A stretch of 64,000 nt of DNA from NCBI RefSeq assembly GCF_014779655.1, contig NZ_JACXYX010000002.1, positions 62,001 to 126,000 of the forward strand, given 5' to 3'. This document shows, in pieces, positions 26,701-34,468 of the stretch. Source of the DNA: Nocardioides ganghwensis. GTDB taxonomy: Bacteria > Actinomycetota > Actinomycetes > Propionibacteriales > Nocardioidaceae. Under the pieces are notes generated by a model. It saw only the letters and a list, made by a program, of their open reading frames with translations. It made no database searches and was not told the origin of the DNA. Each line of letters begins with the position of its first letter. Position 1 is the stretch's first letter. Position numbers and translations under genes: made by a program.

Positions 26701-27482
26701 TGGAGAAGCGCACCGGCACCGAGCTGGCCGACCTCGCCGCCGAGCACGAGGGCAAGCAGATCACCTTCGCGGACACCCAGGTGTCGCCGGTGCCCGTGAT
26801 CACCTCGCCCGAATGGTCGGGCTCGGAGTCCGGCGGGCGCCGCTACAGCCCGTTCACCATCAACATCGAGCGGAAGAAGCCCTTCCACACCCTCACCGGC
26901 CGGCAGCAGTTCTACGTCGACCACGACTGGTTCATCGGGATGGGCGAGATGCTCCCGGTCTACCGCCCGCCCCTCAACATGACCGAGCTGTTCGGTGAGG
27001 CGCCGATCGGGGAGCAGAACGAGCTCGGTGTCTCGGTGCGCTACCTCACCCCGCACAACAAGTGGTCCATCCACTCCGAGTACCAGGACAACCTCTTCAT
27101 GCTCTCCCTCTCACGAGGGGGCCAGTCGGTGTGGGTCTCGGACCGCGACGCGGCCAAGATCGGCATCTTGGACAACGACTGGATCGAGATGGTCAACCGC
27201 AACGGCGTCGTCGCGGCGCGGGCGATCGTGAGCCACCGGATGCCCGAGGGCACGGTCTACATGCACCACGCGCAGGACCGGCTCATCGACGTCCCGCTGA
27301 CCGAGCGCGACGGCAAGCGCGGCGGCATCCACAACAGCCTGACCCGCATCCTGCTCAAGCCCAACCACATCGTCGGCGGCTACGCCCAGCTGGCCTACTT
27401 CTTCAACTACATCGGCCCGATCGGCAACAACCGGGACGAAGTCACGATGATCCGCAAGCGGACCGCGAAGGTGGAGTACTGA
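23784..27482 (+). CDS. narG: respiratory nitrate reductase alpha subunit
   Basis: The 1232-residue catalytic subunit reduces nitrate at a molybdenum bis-MGD centre. Its FS0 cluster ligands are His56, Cys60, Cys64 (HGVNCTGSC) and Cys99 (PRGCPRG), the same spacing as in E. coli NarG. The Mo ligand is Asp229 in DWYADLPNASPQ. No twin-arginine signal is present, so the active site faces the cytoplasm, as in classical Nar and unlike Nap. It leads a tight operon narG-narH-narJ-narI and lies downstream of the DosR-like box. Confidence 0.98.
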   Translation: MSLESPLSSALIGSRRFFTKAEVSDDLRTVHKSGGREGDVFYRERWSHDKVVRSTHGVNCTGSCSWKVYVKDGIITWEAQQTDYPSAGADRPEYEPRGCPRGAAFSWYTYSPTRVRYPYVRGVLLEMFRAAKRQYGDPVVAWGSIVQDPEKARAYKSARGKGGLVRASWDEVAEIVAAAHVYTVKRWGPDRIAGFSPIPAMSPVSYASGSRFLELIGAPMLSFYDWYADLPNASPQMFGDQTDVPESGDWWDAGYLMMWGSNVPMTRTPDAHWMTEARYRGQKVIAVAPDYAENVKFADEWVTPAPGTDGALAMAMGHVVLKEFFVDTTTPFFADYTKQYTDLPHLVCLEASADGTYRPGKFLVEGDLGGSSENAMWKPAVIDATTGEVRIPHGSIGDRYGDEGLGKWNLELGDIDPALTMYLDHEGGTRESVEVELPRFDAADGKVAFERRGVPVARVGDRLVTTVLDLLLAQYGVARPGLPGAWPRVDEADPHGYDDPAIPATPAWQEQHTGVPARQVTRLAREWAQNAIDTEGRGMILLGAGVNHWFHSDQIYRAILLLTTITGTQGRNGGGWAHYVGQEKIRPIMGFQHMAFALDWHRPPRHMNQTAYWYVNTSQYRYDTFSADDLDAGTGVFAGKSVMDLLAQSVRLGWSPSYPTFDRSSLQLADDADAAGMDAPAYVAQQLKEGALRFAVEDPEHEDNHPRILSLWRSNLLGSSAKGNEYFLRHLLGTDSAATAVEAPPDKRPRDVEWPDKAAEGRLDLLTTIDFRMTSSTIFSDVVLPAATWYEKHDLSTTDMHPFVHSFNPAISPPWETKSDWDTWKVIARRFSELAVDHLGTRKDVVAKPLWHDTPEAMATEHGVVKDWKTGEVDPIPGKTMPVIAVAERDYTAIYEKMTSIGPLMERVGMLTKGVSYDVKREIDILRTRNGVARGGAGDGQPKVETDVQMADAILHLAGVSNGHLATQGFRFLEKRTGTELADLAAEHEGKQITFADTQVSPVPVITSPEWSGSESGGRRYSPFTINIERKKPFHTLTGRQQFYVDHDWFIGMGEMLPVYRPPLNMTELFGEAPIGEQNELGVSVRYLTPHNKWSIHSEYQDNLFMLSLSRGGQSVWVSDRDAAKIGILDNDWIEMVNRNGVVAARAIVSHRMPEGTVYMHHAQDRLIDVPLTERDGKRGGIHNSLTRILLKPNHIVGGYAQLAYFFNYIGPIGNNRDEVTMIRKRTAKVEY

Positions 27483-27483
27483 G

Positions 27484-29136
27484 ATGCGCGTGATGGCACA
27501 GATGGCGATGGTCATGAACCTCGACAAGTGCATCGGGTGCCACACCTGCTCGGTGACCTGCAAGCAGGCGTGGACCAACCGCGCCGGCACGGAGTACGTC
27601 TGGTTCAACAACGTCGAGACCCGGCCCGGCCTCGGCTACCCCCGGACGTACGAGGACCAGGACGAGTGGCAGGGCGGGTGGATCCGCAAGCCCAACGGCC
27701 GCCTGGAGCTCCGCGCCGGGGGACGGTGGAAGAAGCTGCTCACGATCTTCTCCAACCCCAAGCTGCCGTCGATCAACGACTACTACGAGCCGTGGACCTA
27801 CGACTACGAGACCCTGCTCAACTCGCCGCAGACCGACACCTTCCCGGTGGCGCGGCCCAAGAGCCTGATCTCGGGCAAGGACATGAACGTCGAGTGGTCG
27901 GCCAACTGGGACGACGACCTCGGCGGATCCCAGGAGCACGCGGCGCGTGACGTGATGCTGAAGGGCATCGAGGACAAGGTGAAGCTCGAGTTCGAGCAGA
28001 CCTTCATGTTCTACCTGCCCCGCATCTGCGAGCACTGCCTCAACCCGTCGTGCGCCGCGTCGTGCCCCAGCGGCGCGATCTACAAGCGCGAGGAGGACGG
28101 CATCGTCCTGGTCGACCAGGACCGGTGCCGGGGCTGGCGCATGTGCGTGTCCGGGTGCCCCTACAAGAAGATCTACTTCAACCACAAGACCGGCAAGGCC
28201 GAGAAGTGCACCTTCTGCTACCCCCGCATCGAGGTCGGCATCCCGACCGTCTGCTCGGAGACGTGCGTGGGCCGGCTGCGCTACATCGGCCTGGTGCTCT
28301 ACGACGCCGACAAGGTCCTGGAGGCGGCCTCGATCGAGGACGAGCACGCGCTGTACGACGCCCAGCGGGCGTGCTTCCTCGACCCCGACGACCCCGAGGT
28401 CCAGCGGGCCGCCGAGCAGGCCGGGATCCCGGGCGACTGGATCGAGGCGGCGAAGAAGTCGCCCGTCTGGGCGCTGATCAACCGCTACGAGGTCGCCCTG
28501 CCGCTGCACCCGGAGTACCGCACGATGCCGATGGTCTGGTACATCCCGCCGCTCTCGCCGGTGGTCGACGTGGTGCGCGACACGGGGGAGGACGCCGAGG
28601 ACCGGGTGAACCTGTTCGCCGCCATCGACACCCTCCGGATCCCGGTCGAGTACCTCGCGAACCTGTTCACCGCCGGTCACACCGAGCCCGTCGACAAGGT
28701 GCTCAAGAAGCTCGCGGCCATGCGCTCCTACATGCGCGACATCAACCTCGGTCGCGACCCCGACGAGTCCATCCCGGCTGCCGTCGGGATGACGGGGGAG
28801 GAGATGTACGAGATGTTCCGGCTGCTCGCGATCGCGAAGTACTCCGAGCGCTACGTCATCCCCACCGCCCACGCGGAGCAGGCGCACGCGCTCGAGGAGC
28901 TCGCCACCGAGTGCGCCGTCTCCGACTACGGCGGCGGCCAGCAGGACCTCTTCGGCGAGGGGTCGGGATATCCGACCCCGGTCGCGGTCGAGAACTTCCG
29001 GATGCTCCAGGACCGGCAGACCTCCGACACGCTCGCCTCGCCGAGCGACAAGTCCTCGCGGGTGAACCTGCTCAACTGGGACGGCAAGGGCACCCCCGAG
29101 GGACTCTTCCCGCCCCGCGACGAGGGGGGTTCCTGA
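27484..29136 (+). CDS. narH: respiratory nitrate reductase beta subunit
   Basis: The 550-residue iron-sulfur subunit passes electrons from NarI to NarG. It has four cluster motifs: CIGCHTCSVTCK (Cys16, 19, 22, 26), CEHCLNPSCAASCP, CRGWRMCVSGCP (Trp replaces one Cys, marking the [3Fe-4S] cluster) and CTFCYPRIEVGIPTVCSETC. The ATG begins one nt after the narG stop, and its end overlaps narJ by one base (TGATG). Confidence 0.97.
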   Translation: MRVMAQMAMVMNLDKCIGCHTCSVTCKQAWTNRAGTEYVWFNNVETRPGLGYPRTYEDQDEWQGGWIRKPNGRLELRAGGRWKKLLTIFSNPKLPSINDYYEPWTYDYETLLNSPQTDTFPVARPKSLISGKDMNVEWSANWDDDLGGSQEHAARDVMLKGIEDKVKLEFEQTFMFYLPRICEHCLNPSCAASCPSGAIYKREEDGIVLVDQDRCRGWRMCVSGCPYKKIYFNHKTGKAEKCTFCYPRIEVGIPTVCSETCVGRLRYIGLVLYDADKVLEAASIEDEHALYDAQRACFLDPDDPEVQRAAEQAGIPGDWIEAAKKSPVWALINRYEVALPLHPEYRTMPMVWYIPPLSPVVDVVRDTGEDAEDRVNLFAAIDTLRIPVEYLANLFTAGHTEPVDKVLKKLAAMRSYMRDINLGRDPDESIPAAVGMTGEEMYEMFRLLAIAKYSERYVIPTAHAEQAHALEELATECAVSDYGGGQQDLFGEGSGYPTPVAVENFRMLQDRQTSDTLASPSDKSSRVNLLNWDGKGTPEGLFPPRDEGGS

Positions 29137-29834
29137 TGTTCGGCCGCAGGTCCCGCACCGTCCCGGCCGACGCCCCGCGCACCTGGGCGGTCTGCTCGGC
29201 GGTCCTGGACTACCCCACCGAGGAGCTGATGGCGTCGCTCGACGACCTCGAGGCGCTGGTCCCCGGCAACGCCGAGCTGCTCGGGCTCGTCGCGCACATG
29301 CGGGGCGTCGGGCTGACCGAGCTCCAGCAGGAGTACGTCGCCACGTTCGACCTCACGCGCAAGTGCGCCCTCTACCTCACCTACTTCGCCTACGGGGACA
29401 CCCGGCGGCGCGGGGCGGCCCTGGTGGAGTTCAAGGAGGCCTACCGCCGGGCCGGGGTCGAGTGGGCCGAGGAGCTCGGTGAGCTGCCCGACCACCTGTG
29501 CGCCGTGCTCCAGCTCGGGGCGACGGTCGACGCCGACGTCGCCTGGCGCCTGCTCAACGACTACCGCGCCGGCGTGGAGATGCTGCGCCTGGCCCTCACA
29601 GGCTGGCGCAACGACGACGGCTCCACCGGGTCCCCGTGGGCTGCCGCGCTGGTCGCGCTCTGCCGCACCCTGCCCGAGCTGAAGGGGGAGGAGGCGGATG
29701 CCGTACGCCGCCTGGTCGAGCAGGGCCCGCCGGCTGAGGAGGTCGGCCTGTCCGGCTACGGAGCCGACCCGGCCCTGGCCACCGGGCCCGCCCTCATCTC
29801 GTCCGCCACCATCCCCGTAGGAGCTCCGCGGTGA
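29136..29834 (+). CDS. narJ: nitrate reductase assembly chaperone (delta subunit)
   Basis: The 232-residue protein is an all-helical NarJ/TorD-type chaperone that assists molybdenum cofactor and cluster insertion into NarG and is not part of the final enzyme. Family features are VCSAVLDYPTEEL at the N-terminus and LTRKCALYLTYFAYGDTRRR in the centre. It is coupled to narH by TGATG and to narI by a 4-nt overlap. Confidence 0.93.
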   Translation: MFGRRSRTVPADAPRTWAVCSAVLDYPTEELMASLDDLEALVPGNAELLGLVAHMRGVGLTELQQEYVATFDLTRKCALYLTYFAYGDTRRRGAALVEFKEAYRRAGVEWAEELGELPDHLCAVLQLGATVDADVAWRLLNDYRAGVEMLRLALTGWRNDDGSTGSPWAAALVALCRTLPELKGEEADAVRRLVEQGPPAEEVGLSGYGADPALATGPALISSATIPVGAPR

Positions 29835-30562
29835 ACGTCTTCCTCTGGGTCATCGTCCCCTACCTGTGCCTGGCGGTGTTCGTCGTCGGGCACGTGTGGC
29901 GCTACCGCTACGACAAGTTCGGCTGGACCACGAGGTCCTCCCAGCTCTACGAGGACCGCCTGCTCCGGCTGGGCTCGCCGCTGTTCCACTTCGGCATGCT
30001 GGGAGTCGTCGGCGGCCACGTCATCGGGCTGCTGGTGCCGCGGTCGTGGACCGAGGCGGTCGGGATCGACGACCACCTCTACCACTACGCAGCCGTGGGC
30101 GGCGGGCTCGTCGCGGGCTTCATGGCGCTGGTGGGCATGAGCATCCTCATCTACCGCCGGCGCACCGTCGGGCCGGTCTTCTCGGCCACGACGGTGATGG
30201 ACAAGGTGATGTACGCCTTCCTGGCCGCCGCCATCGTGCTGGGCATGTGGAACACCATCGCGGGCTCGATCTTCAGCCTCGGCGGTGAGTACAACTACCG
30301 CGAGGGAGTGTCGGTCTGGTACCGCTCGTTCCTCGCCTTCCAGCCCGACGCGGACCTGATGGCCGAGGCCCCGATCGGCTTCCAGCTCCACGCGCTCGTC
30401 GCCTTCGCGCTCTTCGCGCTGTGGCCGTTCACCCGGCTGGTGCACGTGTTCTCCGCGCCCCTGGGCTACCTCACCCGCCCCTACGTCGTCTACCGCTCCC
30501 GCGACGACCGTCCGCTCGGCAACGCCGCGCCGCGCCGGGGCTGGGACCAGGTCCCACGGTGA
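29831..30562 (+). CDS. narI: nitrate reductase gamma subunit, cytochrome b
   Basis: The 243-residue membrane subunit oxidises quinol and binds two b hemes. It has five transmembrane helices. The heme ligands are His53 and His63 (HFGMLGVVGGH) and His187 and His205 (FQLHALVAF...TRLVHVF), corresponding to His56, 66, 187 and 205 of E. coli NarI. It starts with GTG in a GTGA overlap with narJ and in turn overlaps the CBS-domain gene, so the operon continues beyond the reductase. Confidence 0.96.
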   Translation: MNVFLWVIVPYLCLAVFVVGHVWRYRYDKFGWTTRSSQLYEDRLLRLGSPLFHFGMLGVVGGHVIGLLVPRSWTEAVGIDDHLYHYAAVGGGLVAGFMALVGMSILIYRRRTVGPVFSATTVMDKVMYAFLAAAIVLGMWNTIAGSIFSLGGEYNYREGVSVWYRSFLAFQPDADLMAEAPIGFQLHALVAFALFALWPFTRLVHVFSAPLGYLTRPYVVYRSRDDRPLGNAAPRRGWDQVPR

Positions 30563-31044
30563 GGCACCCCTGTCCCGGGGACGACGCCGTGCTCGACATC
30601 GAAGGTGGTGCACGGGCGCGAGCACGGCACCACCTGGTCCGCGACGTGATGGCCACGCGCCCGAAGACGCTGGCGGCGTCGGCATCGATCGACGACGCGC
30701 GGTCCGTGCTGGCCGACGACCACGTCCACATGGTGCTCCTGACCCGCGGCGCGACGCTCCTGGGGACCCTGGTCCGGGCAGACCTGCCGCCGGGCGTGCC
30801 CGGCGACGGGCCGGCGCTCCCGTGGTCGACGCTGTCCGGCCGGACGGCGGCCCCCGACGCGCCGGCCGCACCGGTGCGGGAGCTCCTCGTCCGGACGGGA
30901 CTGCGTCGCCTGGCGGTCGTGGACGAGGACGGCACCCTCCTCGGCCTGCTGTGCCTCAAGAGCTCGGGCGCGGGCTTCTGCTCCGACGCCGACATCACGT
31001 CCCGCGCCATGGCCGCCACGACAGATCACGGAGCACCACGATGA
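30559..31044 (+). CDS. CBS-domain protein in the nar operon
   Basis: The 161-residue protein carries a tandem CBS pair. The first repeat is VRDVMATRPKTLAASASIDDARSVLADDHVHMVLL; the second is VRELLVRTGLRRLAVVDEDGTLLGLL. CBS pairs bind adenine nucleotides and report energy state. Start GTG overlaps the narI stop by 4 nt and the stop overlaps the cupin ATG by 4 nt, so it is part of the nar transcript. Several M. tuberculosis DosR-regulon proteins are CBS proteins, which fits hypoxic control. The partner it regulates is unknown. Confidence 0.85.
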   Translation: MRHPCPGDDAVLDIEGGARARARHHLVRDVMATRPKTLAASASIDDARSVLADDHVHMVLLTRGATLLGTLVRADLPPGVPGDGPALPWSTLSGRTAAPDAPAAPVRELLVRTGLRRLAVVDEDGTLLGLLCLKSSGAGFCSDADITSRAMAATTDHGAPR

Positions 31045-31397
31045 GCACCTCGATGAACAGCACGTCCCTCTTCGCGCTGGTGGACGAGCACCTGGCGGAG
31101 GCGCGCACGATCAGTTCCGGCCGCAGCGCCCGGACGCTCCACGGCGGGCAGGGTCACGTGCTCCGCCAGACGCTCATCGCCCTCGCCGCGCACCGCCGGC
31201 TGGGCGAGCACGAGAGCCCCGGCGAGGCGACGCTGCAGGTGCTGCGCGGCAGGGTGAGGCTCCATGCCGGTGACGAGACCTGGAACGGCGACGTCGGGGA
31301 CCTCGTGGTGATCCCGCCGGCCCGGCACGTCCTCGAGGCCCTCGAGGACGCGGCCGTCCTGCTGACCGTCGCCCTGCACGGCGTGCCGGGAGCCTGA
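31041..31397 (+). CDS. small cupin-domain protein in the nar operon
   Basis: The 118-residue protein is a single cupin barrel (GEHESPGEATLQVLRGRVRL, then GDVGDLVVIPPARHVLEAL). Motif 1 keeps His and Glu but looks reduced, so metal binding is uncertain. It is the last gene of the nar transcript (ATGA overlap with the CBS gene). Small cupins of this type are often sensors or detoxifying proteins; the role with nitrate reductase is not established. Confidence 0.82.
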   Translation: MSTSMNSTSLFALVDEHLAEARTISSGRSARTLHGGQGHVLRQTLIALAAHRRLGEHESPGEATLQVLRGRVRLHAGDETWNGDVGDLVVIPPARHVLEALEDAAVLLTVALHGVPGA

Positions 31398-31428
31398 CCC
31401 GGTCGTACGGACGTCGCTAGCGGGCCGT

Positions 31429-32076
31429 TCAGCCGAACAGCGCGCTGCCGTACCGCGTGACGAGGAGCAGGAGGATCCCGCACAGCCACACCGCGGTGGC
31501 CAGCAGGTCGAGCCGGTGGTGGATGACCTCCTCGAGGAACCGCCGCGCCGCCCGCGGCAGGGGCAGGTTGCCCTCCAGGACGTTGATGCGGGTCATCTCG
31601 ACGAACACGAAGGTGGTGGCCACGGTCACCAGCAGGCACCACGGGCACACGGCGCCGATGTGGAAGATCGCCTGGTGGAGGAGCCAGTACGCCAGCGCGA
31701 GCCCCAGCGTGTAGCCGGCCTGGGCCGTGAGCATCATCCAGCGCGGGAGGCGTACGCCGGCGAGCCCGGCGGCCGCGAGGGTCAGCACGACGGGCTCGCT
31801 GACCAGGCCGAGGAACGCGTTCGGGAAGCCGAAGACCGACGCCTGCCAGGAGCTGCCCACCGTGCCGCAGCTGACGACGGCGTTGATGTCGCAGCCGAAG
31901 ACCGCGTCCTGGTTGCCGGCGAGGGTGACCGCCTCCGCAGCCAGCACGAAGGACGCAACGAGGCTGGCCGCCGACCAGAGGAGCATCGCGAGCCACGCGC
32001 CGCGGACCCTCGACCTGGCCCGCCCCGGTCCCTGCCTCGCGCCGTCGGCGCCCCTCCGGGCCGCCTGGAGGGTCAC
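31429..32076 (-). CDS. vitamin K epoxide reductase (VKOR) family protein
   Basis: The 215-residue membrane protein has five hydrophobic helices, a periplasm-facing loop with Cys62 and Cys70 (FGCDINAVVSCG), and the catalytic CPWC motif (Cys144, Cys147). Bacterial VKOR reoxidises DsbA-like proteins and passes electrons to menaquinone. Its GTG start overlaps the dsbA-like stop by 4 nt, so the two work as a disulfide-forming pair. It converges on the nar operon with 31 nt between. Confidence 0.93.
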   Translation of the reverse strand: MTLQAARRGADGARQGPGRARSRVRGAWLAMLLWSAASLVASFVLAAEAVTLAGNQDAVFGCDINAVVSCGTVGSSWQASVFGFPNAFLGLVSEPVVLTLAAAGLAGVRLPRWMMLTAQAGYTLGLALAYWLLHQAIFHIGAVCPWCLLVTVATTFVFVEMTRINVLEGNLPLPRAARRFLEEVIHHRLDLLATAVWLCGILLLLVTRYGSALFG

Positions 32077-32828
32077 GGTGCCGGCTGCCCGACGACGGAC
32101 GCCAGAGACCCGGCCTCGTAGGGGTCACCGGCGAACGGCTTCCCGTCGACCAGGATCGTGGGCGTCCCCTCGACGCCGCTGGCGAAGGCGCGAGTGGTCT
32201 GCTGCGCCACCCACCCCTCGTGACGGCCCTCCGCGAAGAGCGCCGTCACCTCCGACGGCACTCCGACGTCGTGGGCGATGCCGGCGAGCTGGTCGTCCGT
32301 CAACCCCTCGACGCCCTCGGGAGGCTGGTGGGCGTACAGCGCGCGGTGGAACGACCAGGCATGGTCCGGGTCGGCGTCCACCACGGTCGCCAGGGCGTTG
32401 GCGGAGCGGGTCGAGTACTCGGTGCCCTCCGACAGGTGGTCCAGGAAGGCGATGGGCCGGAGGTCCACCGTGACGTCCTCGGCCAGGAGCAGCTGCTGGA
32501 GCGTCTCGCCGTTCGCCTGCTCGAACGCACCGCAGGCCGGGCACAGGTAGTCGAAGTAGATCGTGACGGTCACCGGACCGTCCCCGACGGCGATCGAGCC
32601 CTCGGGGCCCACCCCGCTGGGCGCGACGACCTCGCCGTCCGCCGCGCGCGGGGCGCGGTCCGTCGCGGCCGGGTCCCGGACCACGACCGCGATGACGGCG
32701 ACCACGAGGGCGACGAGGACGCCGATGCCCACCCACCGGGCCACCCGGTAGCGAGTGGCGTTGGTGCGCGAGGAACCGCGTCCGGTGCGCGGGGCCGGGG
32801 GGCGCGTGGACTGCGTGCGTGTGCTCAT
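32073..32828 (-). CDS. membrane-anchored DsbA-family thioredoxin-fold protein
   Basis: The 251-residue protein has a basic Thr/Pro-rich N-terminus, a transmembrane helix (~33-50) and a DsbA fold with CPAC (Cys96, Cys99 in FDYLCPACGAFEQ). The cis-Pro loop is VEGTPTILVDG. It would oxidise cysteine pairs in secreted proteins and be recharged by the adjacent VKOR. The ATG at 32828 is chosen over an in-frame ATG 57 nt upstream because it is closer to the anchor. Three CCAAGGTC sites lie upstream. Confidence 0.9.
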   Translation of the reverse strand: MSTRTQSTRPPAPRTGRGSSRTNATRYRVARWVGIGVLVALVVAVIAVVVRDPAATDRAPRAADGEVVAPSGVGPEGSIAVGDGPVTVTIYFDYLCPACGAFEQANGETLQQLLLAEDVTVDLRPIAFLDHLSEGTEYSTRSANALATVVDADPDHAWSFHRALYAHQPPEGVEGLTDDQLAGIAHDVGVPSEVTALFAEGRHEGWVAQQTTRAFASGVEGTPTILVDGKPFAGDPYEAGSLASVVGQPAP

Positions 32829-32872
32829 GCGGGTTCCTTGCGTGCGGGATGGCGATCGTGCGTCGCCAGCCT

Positions 32873-32934
32873 CCAAGGTCCGCACGGCGGGCGCCGCGGC
32901 CCAACGGCCCCAAGGTCACGGGCCCAAGGTCCCG
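32873..32934. promoter_or_regulatory. cluster of three DosR-like half/full sites between dsbA and mocA-like genes
   Basis: CCAAGGTC occurs at 32873-32880, 32910-32917 and 32924-32931. The last lies in CGGGCCCAAGGTCCCG (32919-32934), which differs at only two positions from the perfect palindrome between narK and narG. The middle copy sits in CGGCCCCAAGGTCACG (32905-32920), overlapping the last by two bases. The spacing suggests a multi-site operator for one or both divergent genes. Confidence 0.5.
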
Positions 32935-32968
32935 TTCGCAGGTCGCCGGGCCGTGGGATGCTGCCCGG

Positions 32969-33520
32969 GTGACCTCCGTCGTCGGCCTCCTCCTCGCCGC
33001 GGGCGCCGGGGAGAGGTACGGCGGGCCCAAGGCGCTGGCTCGCGACGACGACGGCACCTCGTGGCTGCTGCGGTCGGTCCAGGCGCTGCGCCCGTGTGCG
33101 GAGATCGTGGTGGTGCTCGGGGCGGAGGCCGGGCGGGCGGCGGCGCTGCTGCCGATGTCGGTCTCGCGGATCCGTTGCGACGACTGGGCCGAGGGGATGG
33201 GCGCATCGCTGCGCACGGGGCTCGAGGCGCTCTCGTACACCGACCACGACGCCGTGCTGGTCTCCCTCGTCGACCTCCCCGACGTCGACGCGGCCGTCGT
33301 GGACCGGGTGCTCGACGCCGCGCACGGACGCGCGACCCTCGCGCGGGCGGCGTACGACGGGGTGCCGGGGCACCCGGTGCTCCTCGGGCGCGACCACTGG
33401 GCGGGCGTCGTCGACGCCGCGACGGGTGATCGCGGGGCCCGCGACTACCTCGCGACCCACGCCGTCGAGCTCGTCGAGTGCGGGGACCTCGCGACCGGGA
33501 CCGACGTCGACCACCGCTGA
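32969..33520 (+). CDS. MocA-like molybdenum cofactor nucleotidyltransferase
   Basis: The 183-residue protein is a nucleotidyltransferase of the MobA/MocA family: LLLAAGAGERYGGPKAL binds the nucleotide, and VSLVDLPDVD has the metal-site Asp. MocA attaches CMP to molybdopterin for xanthine dehydrogenase and CO dehydrogenase-type enzymes, while MobA attaches GMP. The downstream coxDEF genes favour MocA. The GTG start at 32969 places the glycine-rich loop at residue ~9. It could equally serve a different nucleotidyl transfer. Confidence 0.8.
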   Translation: MTSVVGLLLAAGAGERYGGPKALARDDDGTSWLLRSVQALRPCAEIVVVLGAEAGRAAALLPMSVSRIRCDDWAEGMGASLRTGLEALSYTDHDAVLVSLVDLPDVDAAVVDRVLDAAHGRATLARAAYDGVPGHPVLLGRDHWAGVVDAATGDRGARDYLATHAVELVECGDLATGTDVDHR

Positions 33521-33592
33521 AGCTCCTGTCCACCGCCCGGTCCGACGTCCGGTCCAACGTGCGACCAACGTGCCGGGTCGTAGCCTGACGAC

Positions 33593-34468
33593 ATGCAAGG
33601 CATGGACTCCGCCGCAGACGTGGCCGCCCGGCTGGGCGCGACCGGCTACCTCGCCGACGAGGAGCTGGCGACCGTCGTGTTCCTGGCGTCGCGGATGCAG
33701 CGCCCGCTGCTGCTCGAGGGCGAGCCGGGCACGGGCAAGACCGCGCTGGCCGAGGCACTGGCGCAGAGCCTCGACCTGCCGCTCGTACGCCTCCAGTGCT
33801 ACGAGGGGATCGACGCCAGCCAGGCGCTCTACGACTGGGACTTCCCCCGCCAGATCCTGCACCTGAGGGCGCTCGAGGCGGCCGGGGAGGTCGACTCCGA
33901 CGAGGCCGAGAAGAGCCTGTACGACGAGCGCTTCCTGCTCTCGCGACCGGTGCTCGCCGCGCTGCGGCAGGCGCCGGCCGTGCTCCTGGTGGACGAGGTG
34001 GACCGCGCCGACGACGAGTTCGAGGCGTTCCTGCTGGAGGTGCTGTCGACCTGGCAGGTGACGATCCCGGAGTTCGGCACGGTGACCGCGCCGGAGCCGC
34101 CGCTGGTGGTGCTGACGTCCAACCGCACCCGCGAGCTGCACGACGCGCTCAAGCGCCGCTGCCTCTACCACTGGATCGACCACCCGGGCCTCGAGCGCGA
34201 GGTGGAGATCGTCCGCTCCCGGGTCCCCGAGGTCAGCGAGGCGCTGGCCCGGCAGGTGGTCGGGCTCGTCCAGCAGCTGCGTGGGCGCGACGACCTGCTC
34301 AAGCCGCCCGGGGTCGCCGAGACCCTCGACTGGGCGCGCGCGCTCACCCACCTCGGGACCGTCGAGCTCGACCTGTCCTCCGCCGCGGCCACCCTCGGCG
34401 CCCTGCTGAAGTACCGCGAGGACGCCGACCGGGTGAAGGCCGCCCTGGACCGGATGCTGTCGCGATGA
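33593..34468 (+). CDS. coxD: MoxR-type AAA+ ATPase, CoxD-like
   Basis: This 291-residue AAA+ ATPase has Walker A GEPGTGKT (residues ~43-50), Walker B VLLVDEVDRAD and sensor 1 VVLTSNRTREL. CoxD of CO dehydrogenase clusters helps mature the active site of CoxL. A TAGCCT -10 box (33581-33586) ends 6 nt before the ATG, suggesting a leaderless start of the coxDEF message. The stop overlaps coxE (ATGA). Confidence 0.9.
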   Translation: MQGMDSAADVAARLGATGYLADEELATVVFLASRMQRPLLLEGEPGTGKTALAEALAQSLDLPLVRLQCYEGIDASQALYDWDFPRQILHLRALEAAGEVDSDEAEKSLYDERFLLSRPVLAALRQAPAVLLVDEVDRADDEFEAFLLEVLSTWQVTIPEFGTVTAPEPPLVVLTSNRTRELHDALKRRCLYHWIDHPGLEREVEIVRSRVPEVSEALARQVVGLVQQLRGRDDLLKPPGVAETLDWARALTHLGTVELDLSSAAATLGALLKYREDADRVKAALDRMLSR

